From Aminithiophilus ramosus (GTDB taxonomy: Bacteria > Synergistota > Synergistia > Synergistales > Aminithiophilaceae), in contig NZ_CP072943.1 of assembly GCF_018069705.1 (NCBI RefSeq), positions 2,543,453-2,607,452 of the forward strand: 64,000 bases of DNA, read 5' to 3'. A program made the position numbers and the translations under genes. Below the pieces are notes generated by a model. It made no database searches and was not told the origin of the DNA. It saw nothing but the letters and a program-made list of their open reading frames with translations. This document shows, piece by piece, positions 27,868-36,628 of this stretch (position 1 is its first letter; each line of letters begins with the position of its first letter).

Positions 27868-27891
27868 AGGCCGCCCCGACGAGGGCGGCCT
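27868..27891 (+). other. Intercistronic hairpin before the LarA-like gene
   Basis: A 9-bp perfect stem (27868-27876 with 27883-27891, loop CGACGA) ends a few bases before the ribosome site of the next gene. It may tune expression or mRNA stability between the two genes. Confidence 0.45.
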
Positions 27892-27909
27892 GAAGGAAGG
27901 GACTCGAAC

Positions 27910-29187
27910 ATGAAGAAGACCTTCGAAATCCCCTGGGGAAGATCGACCCTGCCGTGGCAGACGTCTCTTTCCCTCGTCCACCCTTCGGCCGATCCCGACA
28001 AGTCTCCGGCCCGATCTCCCTCGGCGGCTCTCGACGAGCCGCTGGGCTCCCCTCCTTTGGAAGAGCTCGCCGAGGGGGCTCGGAGGGTCGCCGTCGTCCT
28101 GCCCGACGCGACAAGGGCCTGGCAGGAGATCCCCCTCATGGTCGAAGCCGTCGCGAAGCGGCTCCGAAGGGCCCGATGCGGCAAGATCGAGTGGATCCTG
28201 GGACTGGGCCAGCACCGCCCCTCGACGGAGGAGGAAATGGCCCATATCGTGGGGCCTTTCGCCGGGCCCGATGACGCCGTCTTCTGTCACGACGCGTCGG
28301 CGACGGACGATCTGGGCAGGCGGACCTCGCGGGGAACGGTCCTCTCCGTCCAGCCCGAGGTGGCCGACGCCGATCTCGTCGTCTTCGTCGGCGGCATCTG
28401 CTACCACGATCTGGCCGGCTTTTCCGGGGGACGCAAGGCCCTCCTGCCCGGAGTCAGCGCCAGGACGAGCATCCAGGCCAACCACCGTCTGGGGATGACC
28501 GACAGGGGGTTCAACCCCTGCGTCGCCTCGGGCGTCCTCGAGGGCAATCCCGTCCACGAGGACATGGCCGAATATCTCGATCTCTTTCTCCAGGGAAGGA
28601 GGGCCTTTCTCCTCAACGTCGTCCCCGACGGGAAGGGCAGGCCCTACGACTACGTGGCCGGCGACCCCGTCCGGGCCTGGCGGAAGGGCGTGGAACGGGC
28701 CGTCGAGCTCCAGACCCTCTGGACGGAGAGGGAGTGCGATGCCGCCGTCGTCTCCTCCGGCGGCTACCCCTACGACATCGATCTCTACCAGGCCACGAAG
28801 GCCCTGGCCTCCGTCTACGGAGCCCTCTGTCCCCGGGGAGGGATCGTCCTCGTCGCCGACCTCGAAGAGGGAATGGGGACGGACGTCTTCGACAGGACGA
28901 TGCGGCTGGCCCTCGTCGATTTCGAGGGGGCCATGGAGGCCCTTCGGCACGATTTCACCATACCGGCCTACATCGCCGTCAAGATCGCCTGGGAGCTCTC
29001 GACCCGTCCCGCCGCCCTGGTCACCTCGGCGGGAGACCGCGTCGCCTTTCCGGGCCTCGTCACGGACGACATGGAGGCGGCCCTGGCCCACGCGACGAGA
29101 GGGGTCGCGCCGGGCGCGACCCTCTTCGTCCCCTCGGGGAACACCGTCCTCGTCCGGAAGAGGCAGGCCCCGCAGCAGTCCAGATAG
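27910..29187 (+). CDS. LarA-family (DUF2088) nickel-pincer-type 2-hydroxyacid racemase/epimerase
   Basis: A 425-aa homologue of lactate racemase LarA. All cofactor and catalytic positions known for Lactobacillus LarA (D72, R75, H108, H174, K184, H200) have matches at the same or nearly the same spacing: D66 and R69 in PDATR, H102 in GQHRP, H166 in CYHDL, K176 in GGRKALLPG, H192 in NHRLG. It should therefore bind the nickel-pincer nucleotide, which needs LarB/C/E from elsewhere. Family members racemise or epimerise various 2-hydroxyacids, so lactate is not assured. It lies between YjiH and a class V aminotransferase. Confidence 0.85.
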   Translation: MKKTFEIPWGRSTLPWQTSLSLVHPSADPDKSPARSPSAALDEPLGSPPLEELAEGARRVAVVLPDATRAWQEIPLMVEAVAKRLRRARCGKIEWILGLGQHRPSTEEEMAHIVGPFAGPDDAVFCHDASATDDLGRRTSRGTVLSVQPEVADADLVVFVGGICYHDLAGFSGGRKALLPGVSARTSIQANHRLGMTDRGFNPCVASGVLEGNPVHEDMAEYLDLFLQGRRAFLLNVVPDGKGRPYDYVAGDPVRAWRKGVERAVELQTLWTERECDAAVVSSGGYPYDIDLYQATKALASVYGALCPRGGIVLVADLEEGMGTDVFDRTMRLALVDFEGAMEALRHDFTIPAYIAVKIAWELSTRPAALVTSAGDRVAFPGLVTDDMEAALAHATRGVAPGATLFVPSGNTVLVRKRQAPQQSR

Positions 29188-29226
29188 GGCGGATAAAAGC
29201 CTTTGCGAGGACCGGGACGGAAGGGG

Positions 29227-29281
29227 CGGAAGGGACTACTCTCTGTGGGGAAGCCGGAAGGCTTCCCCACTCGCCCTTCCG
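29227..29281 (+). other. Two-tier hairpin between LarA-like and aminotransferase genes
   Basis: An inner perfect 11-bp stem (29245-29255 with 29260-29270, loop GGAA) is enclosed by an outer 8-bp pairing (CGGAAGGG with CCCTTCCG). No T tract follows. Partial termination or mRNA protection is likely. Confidence 0.5.
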
Positions 29282-29314
29282 GCCCCGGCCGGGAGAAACC
29301 AAGGAGGAATGACC

Positions 29315-30400
29315 GTGAAAGGCTACCCGATTCCCCTCGTCCCCGGCCCCGTCTCCGTACCCGAGGCGATCCGCGCCGCCTACGGAATCGATTTCGGCAG
29401 CTCCGACATGGAAGGCGATTTCTTCGATCTCTACGGCGACGTCGAAGGGAAGCTCCAGGATCTGCTCGACACGAAAAACGACGTCGTCATCCAGTCCGGC
29501 GAAGGGATGCTGGCCCTCTGGGGCGCCCTGAAAAGCGCCCTGGCGCCGAGAAGCCGCGTCCTGGCCGTCGCCGCCGGCGTCTTCGGCTACGGATTCGCCG
29601 AAATGGCCCGAAGCCTGGGACACGACGTGGCGATCGTCGGCTTCGAGTACGACGAGATCCCCGACGTGGAACGCGTCGTCGAACGGATCGAGGCCTACCG
29701 TCCCGATCTGGTGACGGCCGTCCACTGCGAGACGCCCAGCGGAACCCTGGCCCGCCTCGACGGGATCGGGCACGCCGCCCGCGAGGCGGGAGCCCTCTTC
29801 TGCGTCGATTTCGTCTCCAGCGGAGGCGGAGTCCCCCTCTCCGTCGACGGCGAGGCCATCGACCTGGGGCTGCTGGGAAGCCAGAAGGTCCTGAGCCTGC
29901 CGCCCGATCTGGCCGTGACGACGGTGAGCGATCGGGCCTGGGAGGCCATCGGGAGGGTGGGCTACGTCGGCTACGACGCCCTGGCCCCCTGGAAGGAGGT
30001 CCCCGCCTGCCGTCTGCTCCCCTACACCCACAACTGGCAGGCGCTGGAGGCCCTCCGCCTCTCGCTGGAGGCCCTCGCGGCCGAGGGGAAGGAAGCCGTC
30101 TTCGAGCGCCACCGCTCCGTCGCCGCCCGCTGCCGGGAGGGCCTCCGGGCCCTGGGCGTCGAGCTCCATCCCCGTGAGGAGGCTTTCTGCTCGCCGACGG
30201 TGACGGCCGCCAGGGTGCCCCAGGGCTGGAGCTGGAGCGACCTCGACGGGGCCCTCAGAGAAGAGGGGCTCGTCTGCGGAGGCAGCTACGGCCCCCTGGA
30301 GGGAAAGGTCTTCCGCCTGGGCCATATGGGGAGCCAGGCACGGCCGGAGCTCGTCGACAAAGCCCTCGAGGTCCTGGGAAAACGGCTTCGTCGCCTCTGA
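29315..30400 (+). CDS. Class V PLP aminotransferase (alanine-glyoxylate / PucG-like)
   Basis: A 361-aa fold-type I aminotransferase. The start is set at a GTG at 29315, seven bases after AAGGAGG; an ATG at 29309 is too close to that site. LVPGPVSVPE near the N-terminus, CETPSGTLARLDGIG and DFVSSGGGVPLSV (PLP-binding Asp), and the lysine in LGSQKVLSLPP (Schiff base) mark the alanine-glyoxylate/serine-pyruvate/PucG group. Such enzymes use small 2-oxo acids as acceptors. Beside a 2-hydroxyacid racemase it may finish conversion of a hydroxy acid, via its keto acid, to an amino acid or the reverse. It lies 12 bases from the convergent amidohydrolase gene. Confidence 0.85.
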   Translation: MKGYPIPLVPGPVSVPEAIRAAYGIDFGSSDMEGDFFDLYGDVEGKLQDLLDTKNDVVIQSGEGMLALWGALKSALAPRSRVLAVAAGVFGYGFAEMARSLGHDVAIVGFEYDEIPDVERVVERIEAYRPDLVTAVHCETPSGTLARLDGIGHAAREAGALFCVDFVSSGGGVPLSVDGEAIDLGLLGSQKVLSLPPDLAVTTVSDRAWEAIGRVGYVGYDALAPWKEVPACRLLPYTHNWQALEALRLSLEALAAEGKEAVFERHRSVAARCREGLRALGVELHPREEAFCSPTVTAARVPQGWSWSDLDGALREEGLVCGGSYGPLEGKVFRLGHMGSQARPELVDKALEVLGKRLRRL

Positions 30401-30412
30401 AGGGGCTCGATT

Positions 30413-32017
30413 CTACCTTCCGCCCGGAGAGGGAAGGCACTCCCAGCCGGGGAGAGATCCGTGGCTGAGGCGCCCTCCCACGAAGGTGAGGCGGGGACGG
30501 ACCTCTTTCAGCGCCTCCTCGGGAGCGCGGTGAATGTCCCTGTCGAGAAGGACCAGATCGGCAGCCATGCCGGGCCGCAGGGAACCCAGACGATGGTGGA
30601 GGCCGACAGCCCTGGCCGGGTTGACGGTGAAAAGCTCCAGGGCCTCGTCGAGGTCGAGTTTCTGCTCGGGCAGCCATCCACCCCGGGGAAGGCCTTCGTC
30701 GTCGACGCGGGCGACGGCGGCCCAGATCCCCCTCCAGGGGTTCGTCGGCTCGACGGGAGCATCGCTGGAGCCCGTCAGGAGAAGCCCCCGACGGAGAAGG
30801 GACTTCCAGCCGTAGGCCCAGGGGAGACGGCTCTCGCCGATGCGGGAGGCCGTGATGGCCAGGTCGCTGGGGACGAAGACGGGCTGGACATCGCAGACGA
30901 CGTCGAGACGCCGCAGACGCTCCCTCTGGTCCTCCCTGCAGATCTGAACGTGAACGAGCCTGTGGCGAAGGCCGCCGGGAAGGGCTCCCTCGGGACCCAG
31001 TGCCTCGAGAGCGGAGAGGAACTGATCGATGGCGGCGTCGCCGATGGCGTGAACCTGGGCCTGAAGCCCCGCCGCGGAGGCCTCTCCCAGTGCCGCGCGA
31101 AAGGCCTCGTCGTCCCAGTTGAGACGGCCTCGGGCGGCTTTGTCGTCTTCGTACGGGAAGGTCATGGCCGCCGTGCGGGCCCCCAGCGAACCGTCGAGGA
31201 AAAACTTTCGCCCTCCGTAACGGAGCCATTCGTCGCCGTCGCCGCTTTTCGACCATCCCCTGGGGGGCTCGTCGCTGTAGTAGCAGATTCGCAGGGGGAG
31301 GGCCCGACGGCTCCGGAGGAGCCGGTAGGCCTCGAGATTCTCCTCCAGGCCGTAGGAGGCGGCGTTGCAGCTGTGGACGGAGGTGATCCCCTCGGCGGCC
31401 AGGGCCGCCATCGTCTCGCCGATCGCCTTCGCCTCGGCCTTTCCCCCCGGATTCGCCCGCTTCATGGCCTCCACGACGGGGCGGGCCTGATCTTCGAGCA
31501 GCAGGCCGTCGTCGAATCGCCCCGGGGCCCCGAGGCCGCCCTCCTCGAGGGCCCTGCCGTTGGCGACGTGGATATGAGCACAGACGCGAAGGAGAAGAAC
31601 GGGGTTGGGCAGACGAAGGGCATCCAGCTCTTCCCTCGTCGGCAAACGGCTGTCGGGCCACCGGGCGTTGTCGAAACGGACGCCGTAGATCCACTCTCCG
31701 GGACCGATCTCCCGGGCCCTCTCCCTCACTTTTTCGAGAAGGGATTCCCTGGAGGGAGCTTCGAAAAGGGAGAGGGCCCGTCTCTGCCGGGAAAGAGCCG
31801 TCAGGTGGAGATGGGCGTCCGTCAATCCCGGAAGGAGGGTGGCACCTCCCCCGTCGACCCACAGGGCCCGTCGTGACGCGGCGTGACGCCGCACCTCCTC
31901 CAGGCTGCCGACGGCGGCTACCGTTCCCTCTTCGATGAGGATGGCCTCTCCCCGGGGTCGAGCTCGATCGCCCGTCCAGAGGGCGACAGGAGCTATGACA
32001 AGACTCGATCGTTCCAT
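30413..32017 (-). CDS. YtcJ-like metal-dependent amidohydrolase
   Basis: A 534-aa amidohydrolase-superfamily enzyme. The start is the ATG at 32017 after GAGGAGGTGCTTC. LLPGLTDAHLHL gives the first metal HxH motif; VHAIGDAAIDQF and HRLVHVQI supply later histidines, and GSSDAPVEPTNPW the catalytic Asp. The N- and C-terminal beta strands (GEAILIEEGTVAAVGS; GMAADLVLLDRDI) complete the usual composite domain. YtcJ-like enzymes hydrolyse amide or imidazolone-type bonds, but substrates are mostly unknown. It is transcribed convergently to the aminotransferase gene. Confidence 0.85.
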   Translation of the reverse strand: MERSSLVIAPVALWTGDRARPRGEAILIEEGTVAAVGSLEEVRRHAASRRALWVDGGGATLLPGLTDAHLHLTALSRQRRALSLFEAPSRESLLEKVRERAREIGPGEWIYGVRFDNARWPDSRLPTREELDALRLPNPVLLLRVCAHIHVANGRALEEGGLGAPGRFDDGLLLEDQARPVVEAMKRANPGGKAEAKAIGETMAALAAEGITSVHSCNAASYGLEENLEAYRLLRSRRALPLRICYYSDEPPRGWSKSGDGDEWLRYGGRKFFLDGSLGARTAAMTFPYEDDKAARGRLNWDDEAFRAALGEASAAGLQAQVHAIGDAAIDQFLSALEALGPEGALPGGLRHRLVHVQICREDQRERLRRLDVVCDVQPVFVPSDLAITASRIGESRLPWAYGWKSLLRRGLLLTGSSDAPVEPTNPWRGIWAAVARVDDEGLPRGGWLPEQKLDLDEALELFTVNPARAVGLHHRLGSLRPGMAADLVLLDRDIHRAPEEALKEVRPRLTFVGGRLSHGSLPGWECLPSPGGR

Positions 32018-32140
32018 GAAGCACCTCCTCGGCAAGACTTGTACGCGCTCCTCATTCTAACCCCACGAGACCGACAGGAAGTGAAATGCATGGAATGTTG
32101 CCCTCCAAGCGCTCCCGCCCCCCTTTGCACACACTTCGGA

Positions 32141-32168
32141 TTGACAAATCACGCATTTTAGGTAAAGT
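32141..32168 (+). promoter_or_regulatory. Sigma70-type promoter upstream of kamA
   Basis: A perfect TTGACA (32141-32146) and TAAAGT (32163-32168) are 16 bases apart in an AT-rich patch. Transcription would start about 32175. Confidence 0.6.
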
Positions 32169-32174
32169 GTCACT

Positions 32175-32420
32175 ATATTCACCTTTTAGAACATCGTGAA
32201 ATCGCCTTAACGACACCCCTCCGACGCTGACGGAACTGACACCGAACTCCCACGACGCCTTTCGGGCCTCTCTTCCCTTCCTTTTTTTCGATGACCCTCC
32301 CGACGCTCTCAGCAAAAGACAAGGGGCAGAACCGTCGAATCGGCAACAGGCCGTGACGGTCCCGTTGCGTTTTCCCCTCTATTCCCGGCGACGTTCGTCG
32401 CTTCAAAGGAGGCTGCAATC
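32175..32420 (+). other. Long untranslated leader of kamA
   Basis: About 245 bases separate the predicted start of transcription from the kamA ATG. I find no riboswitch consensus (lysine or other) and no long perfect hairpin. A small GCCTTTCGGGCC-type hairpin near 32255 lies ahead of a T-rich run, which could serve as an attenuator. An AAAGGAGG site precedes the gene. Confidence 0.4.
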
Positions 32421-33701
32421 ATGATCGATTTTCGCGCCATCCCCCTCTGGAAGGATGTCACCGACACCCAGTGGAACGACTGGCACTGGCAGGTGGCCAA
32501 CAGAATCACCACCGTCGACGCCCTCCGTCAGGTCATCGATATCGACGACGACGAGGCCGATCAGATCGAGAGAAGTCTGTCCCATCTCCGCATGGCCATC
32601 ACGCCCTACTACGCCTCTCTCATGGACCGGGAGGATCGGACCTGCCCCATCCGGAGACAGGCCGTGCCGACCCTCCACGAGATCGAACGGGGCAAGGCCG
32701 ATCTCCACGATCCCCTTCACGAAGACATCGACTCCCCCGTTCCCGGCCTGACGCACCGCTACCCCGACCGAGGGCTGCTCCTCATCACCGACCAGTGCAG
32801 CATGTACTGCCGCCACTGCACGCGGCGACGCAAGGCCGGAGAGACCGATCGGGCCTACGGCCAGGCCCAGATTCAGAAGGGAATCGACTACATCCGCGAG
32901 ACGCCTTCCTTCCGCGACGTCCTCCTCTCCGGCGGCGACCCCCTGACGGTGGACGAGGACTTCCTCGAGTGGGTCATCGCCGAGCTGAAGGCCATTCCTC
33001 ACGTCGATTTCGTCCGCCTCGGATCGAGGACACCCGTCGTCTGCCCTCAACGGATCACCGACAGTCTCTGCGCCATGTTGCGCAAATACCACCCCATCTG
33101 GCTCAACACCCATTTCAACCATCCCAAGGAGATCACGGAGGAATCGTCGCGGGCCTGCGCCCGTCTGGCCGACGCGGGAATCCCTCTCGGGAACCAGTCC
33201 GTCCTTCTCCGAGGCATCAACGATTGCCCCTATCTGATCCGGGAACTCAACCAACAGCTCCTCAAGATCCGCGTCAACCCCTACTACATCTACCAGTGCG
33301 ATCTTTCCGAGGGGATCGAGCACTTCCGGACGAGCATCGGCAAGGGGATCGAGATCATCGAGTATCTCCGGGGCCACACGACGGGAATGGCCCAGCCCCT
33401 TTTCATCGTCGACGCCCCGGGCGGCGGCGGCAAGATCCCCGTCGGCCCCAATTACGTGGTGAGCCGATCGGACCGCAAGGTCATCCTCCGCAACTACGAG
33501 GGCGTCCTGACGGTCTACACCGAGCCGGACGATGACAGAAGCCACCCGGAAGAGCTCTATCGCTGGGAGGAGTACACGAGGCGCCAGCGTTCTCTCTCCC
33601 GCGAGGGGTTGATCAAGCTCTTCGAGGGCGACGCGATCTCCCTGGAACCGGCCGACCTGGACCGCCGCAGACGGGGGGCAAAAAGCGGGAGAGCCCTGTG
33701 A
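32421..33701 (+). CDS. kamA: L-lysine 2,3-aminomutase (radical SAM, PLP)
   Basis: A 426-aa enzyme converting L-lysine to beta-lysine. The radical SAM cluster cysteines are C126, C130 and C133 (CSMYCRHC). The residues that bind the lysine side chain in KAM are both kept: Asp in YQCDLSEGIEHF and Asp in VDAPGGGGK. In glutamate 2,3-aminomutase they are Lys and Asn, so lysine is favoured. The Lys in GGGGKIPVG is the PLP anchor. Length matches clostridial KamA. No kamDE, kdd, kce or ablB gene is next to it; an M20 hydrolase and a Na+ symporter follow instead. Confidence 0.92.
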   Translation: MIDFRAIPLWKDVTDTQWNDWHWQVANRITTVDALRQVIDIDDDEADQIERSLSHLRMAITPYYASLMDREDRTCPIRRQAVPTLHEIERGKADLHDPLHEDIDSPVPGLTHRYPDRGLLLITDQCSMYCRHCTRRRKAGETDRAYGQAQIQKGIDYIRETPSFRDVLLSGGDPLTVDEDFLEWVIAELKAIPHVDFVRLGSRTPVVCPQRITDSLCAMLRKYHPIWLNTHFNHPKEITEESSRACARLADAGIPLGNQSVLLRGINDCPYLIRELNQQLLKIRVNPYYIYQCDLSEGIEHFRTSIGKGIEIIEYLRGHTTGMAQPLFIVDAPGGGGKIPVGPNYVVSRSDRKVILRNYEGVLTVYTEPDDDRSHPEELYRWEEYTRRQRSLSREGLIKLFEGDAISLEPADLDRRRRGAKSGRAL

Positions 33702-34900
33702 TGGCGACGTTCGACTCGGAAGAGGCCCGAGAGCTGCTGACCTCTCTGGTCCGGATCCCGAGTCCCTATTTCGAGGAAGAGGAGATCATGCGTTTCGCCC
33801 TCGACTGGCTTCGTCGCGGCGACGTCCCCGCCTGGCCGCACCGCTTCCACGAGGAGAAACTGTTCGACTACCGTGGCGTCAACGTCGTCGGCATCGTCGA
33901 AGGGACCGTTCCCGGGCCGACGATCATCCTCAACGGCCATCTGGACACGGTAAAACTCTGCGCGGGATGGACGAGAGATCCCTTCGGCGCCGCCGTCGAG
34001 GGCGACAGGCTTTACGGCCTCGGCGCCTGCGACATGAAGGGCGGCGTCGTCGCCATCATGATGGCCCTCCGGGAGTTCTGCCGCAGGGAGAAGGCCTTCG
34101 CCGGCAAGATCCTCTACAGCTTCGTCTGCGATGAAGAAGGGCCTTTCGGCCTGGGGACGGATGCCCTCATCCTCGACGGCTTCCTCGACGGAAACGCCGA
34201 CGTGGCCGTCATCACCGAACCGAGCAGCGCCTTCGCCTGCAGCGACTTTCCCTGCCTCTGCCTCGGAGCCCGAGGGGGGTGGAATTATTCCGTCGACGTC
34301 AGGGGCAAGTCGGCCCACGGCGCCCAGCCGGAGTTGGGAATCAACGCCGTCAGCGAAGCGGCGAAAATCTTGCTGGAACTGGAGAGAACCCCTCTGCCCT
34401 CGCACGAAAAGTTGGGACCGGCGGCACTCTGCTGCATCGATTTCCACGGCGGAGGAGCGGCCCTATCCGTGCCTGACGAGGCCCATTTCAGCGTCTTCCG
34501 CCACGTCGTCGTCGGCGAGACGAAGGATTCGATCCGCCGTGAGGCGGAGGCCGCCATCGGGCGCGCGGCCATAAGAGGCCTGGCGACGATCCGTTTCAGG
34601 GATGCGCCCCACGAGGCCTGCGACGGCTTCCCCGCCTACGTTCTCGACGAAAGGCATGCCATGGTCGGCGAAATGATCGCCGCCACCGAGGCCGTGACGG
34701 GGAGGAGACCGTCGATCAACTACTTCTCCAGCGTCGGCGATTTCTGCTACACCGGAGGCCGCCTCAAGGTCCCCACCCTCGTCATCGGACCCAAAGGTGA
34801 TAATTTTCACGGAGCCGACGAATATGTGGAACTGAAGAGCGTCGTCTCCTGTGCGGAGATTCTTCTCCACTTCCTCCGACGCCTGACGACGGCACCGTGA
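33701..34900 (+). CDS. M20 family deacylase/peptidase (ArgE/DapE/YgeY-like)
   Basis: A 399-aa metallohydrolase starting at an ATG that overlaps the last base of the kamA stop, with GGGAG nine bases upstream. GHLDTVKLCAGW gives the metal His and Asp, GACDMKGG the bridging Asp, CDEEGPFG the catalytic Glu pair, and RGKSAHGAQPELG the dimerisation-domain His. It resembles YgeY and acetylornithine/succinyl-diaminopimelate deacylases. Coupling to kamA and a following SSS symporter suggests it works on a lysine or beta-lysine derivative, perhaps an N-acyl form, but that is inferred from position alone. Confidence 0.85.
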   Translation: MATFDSEEARELLTSLVRIPSPYFEEEEIMRFALDWLRRGDVPAWPHRFHEEKLFDYRGVNVVGIVEGTVPGPTIILNGHLDTVKLCAGWTRDPFGAAVEGDRLYGLGACDMKGGVVAIMMALREFCRREKAFAGKILYSFVCDEEGPFGLGTDALILDGFLDGNADVAVITEPSSAFACSDFPCLCLGARGGWNYSVDVRGKSAHGAQPELGINAVSEAAKILLELERTPLPSHEKLGPAALCCIDFHGGGAALSVPDEAHFSVFRHVVVGETKDSIRREAEAAIGRAAIRGLATIRFRDAPHEACDGFPAYVLDERHAMVGEMIAATEAVTGRRPSINYFSSVGDFCYTGGRLKVPTLVIGPKGDNFHGADEYVELKSVVSCAEILLHFLRRLTTAP

Positions 34901-34921
34901 GACGATTCCCGTCAAGGAAGG

Positions 34922-34953
34922 GGTCCTCTGTCCACAGGGTCGGGCAGAGGACC
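34922..34953 (+). other. Hairpin between the M20 gene and the symporter gene
   Basis: GGTCCTCTG (34922-34930) pairs with CAGAGGACC (34945-34953) around a 14-base loop. No T tract follows, so partial termination or mRNA processing is more likely than a full stop. Confidence 0.4.
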
Positions 34954-35032
34954 GGGAAAGGAGGAATGAGCCGGGAAAGACTTCGTCGGAGACCTGAAAA
35001 AGGATCGACAGAAAAAAGGAGGCGAAACAGAC

Positions 35033-36487
35033 ATGCAACTTCACGCTCTGGACATGGTCGTCGTCGCTCTTTATTTCATATCGCTCATCTCCATCGGCTA
35101 CTTCATCATGAAACAGGCCCAGAAGGGGAAGGAAAACGAGTCCTTCCTGGCCGCCGACAGGAACATGGGCCTGATCCGAACGGCAGGATCGGCGGCGGCG
35201 ACGGACCTCGGCGGCGGCTTCAGCATCGCCATGGGCGGCCTGGGCTTCAGCATCGGGATATCGGGTTCCTGGCTCATCGGCGTCTCGGGCCTCAGCGCCG
35301 TCCTTGCGGCCCTGTTGATGGCGCCCAAGATCAAGCGCTGGTCCGACAAGGTCAAGGGGCTGACGACAGGCGACCTCTTCGAATCCCGATTCGACAAGAA
35401 GACGGGGCTCGTGGCGGCCCTTCTCATCGGCCTCGCCTGGTGGACGTTCGTCGGCGGCCAGGTCATCGCCGGGGCCAAGCTCGTGGCGGGGACGATCGGC
35501 CTGGACGTGACGACGACGATCATCATCGCCGGCATCATCATTCTGGCCTATACGGCCATGGGCGGTCTCAAGGCCGTCATGACCCTCGACGTATACCAGC
35601 TCGTCGTCCTCTTCGTCGGCGTCGTTTTCGTCCTCGTCCCCATGGGACTGAAACACGTCGGCGGCTACGGATCCCTCATGGAACAGCTCGCCGCCAACCC
35701 CGAGACGGTCACGTTGACCCGTTGGGGAGCCGTCGACATGAAGACGGCCGTGGGGTGGTTCCTCTCCATCTTCCCCGTCTGGTTCATCTCCATCGCAACC
35801 TTCCAGCGCGTCATCGCCGCCAAGGACGAGAACACGGCCAAATGGGGCATCTTCCTGACCGGATTCCCCATCGAGTGGCCCCTTTTCGCCATCGGCATGA
35901 CTCTCGTCGGCCTTCTGGCCCATCTCGTCGCCCCCGGTCTCTCCGACCCCGAGCTGGCGACGCCGACGATGATCGTCACCATTCTCCCCATCGGGCTCTC
36001 GGGCCTCGTCGTGGCGGCCTACATGGCCGCCGTCCTCTCGACGGCCGACTCCTGCCTCATGGGCTCCGTCGCCATCTTCACCAACGACATCTATCGCAAG
36101 CTCCTCAATCCCGAAGCCTCGGACAAACAGCTCATGAAGGTCAACCGCCTGGCCGTCGTCATCATGGGAGCCTTCGCCATCGGGCTGGCCTACAAAATCC
36201 CCCGCGTCATCGACCTCGTCATGTACGCCTACACCTTCGGAGCCGCGGGGCTCTTCTTCCCCATGCTGGCCCTCCTCTTCTGGCCGCGGGCCACGGCGAC
36301 GGGGGCCTTCTGGAGCATCCTCCTCGGCGGCGGCTCGGCCCTCATCTGGTCCCTCATGGGCGACCCCGGCGGCTTTTCCGGCTCCTACATCGGATGGGCC
36401 GTCTCCTTCGTCGCCATCGTGGCCATCTCCCTCGCCACAGGGCACAGCCCCGAAGAGAATCTCGCCCTTTTCGGCGCCGAAAGCTGA
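35033..36487 (+). CDS. Sodium:solute symporter (SSS family)
   Basis: A 484-aa inner-membrane transporter with about 13 hydrophobic segments. ESFLAADRNMG, SAAATDLGGGFSIAMGGLGF, YTAMGGLKAVMTLDVYQ and AAVLSTADSCLMG are SSS landmarks, the last two lining the Na+ sites. It imports a solute with Na+. Position after kamA and an M20 deacylase suggests lysine, beta-lysine or an acylated relative as substrate. An AAAGGAGG site precedes the ATG, and a strong dyad follows the gene. Confidence 0.88.
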   Translation: MQLHALDMVVVALYFISLISIGYFIMKQAQKGKENESFLAADRNMGLIRTAGSAAATDLGGGFSIAMGGLGFSIGISGSWLIGVSGLSAVLAALLMAPKIKRWSDKVKGLTTGDLFESRFDKKTGLVAALLIGLAWWTFVGGQVIAGAKLVAGTIGLDVTTTIIIAGIIILAYTAMGGLKAVMTLDVYQLVVLFVGVVFVLVPMGLKHVGGYGSLMEQLAANPETVTLTRWGAVDMKTAVGWFLSIFPVWFISIATFQRVIAAKDENTAKWGIFLTGFPIEWPLFAIGMTLVGLLAHLVAPGLSDPELATPTMIVTILPIGLSGLVVAAYMAAVLSTADSCLMGSVAIFTNDIYRKLLNPEASDKQLMKVNRLAVVIMGAFAIGLAYKIPRVIDLVMYAYTFGAAGLFFPMLALLFWPRATATGAFWSILLGGGSALIWSLMGDPGGFSGSYIGWAVSFVAIVAISLATGHSPEENLALFGAES

Positions 36488-36569
36488 ACGCGGAAGAAAA
36501 AGAGGAGAGGACAGGGAACTCCGCCTCTTTCCTTCGGAGGCCTCCCCGAAGCCTCGGCCTTCCGCAAAT

Positions 36570-36607
36570 CGAGAGGGGCTCTTCCGCAAACGGAAGAGCC
36601 CCTCTCG
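36570..36607. terminator. 17-bp perfect dyad between convergent symporter and small secreted protein genes
   Basis: Arms 36570-36586 and 36591-36607 pair exactly around CAAA. It lies between converging genes and should terminate both ways. Confidence 0.75.
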
Positions 36608-36628
36608 ACGGAAGGTGGAGAAAAAACG

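Noticed and set aside
27910-29187. Naming the LarA homologue lactate racemase outright
   Set aside because: Family members act on several 2-hydroxyacids, and the neighbours do not point to lactate.
32421-33701. Glutamate 2,3-aminomutase as the identity of the radical SAM aminomutase
   Set aside because: Both Asp residues that bind the lysine side chain are present; the glutamate enzyme has Lys and Asn there.
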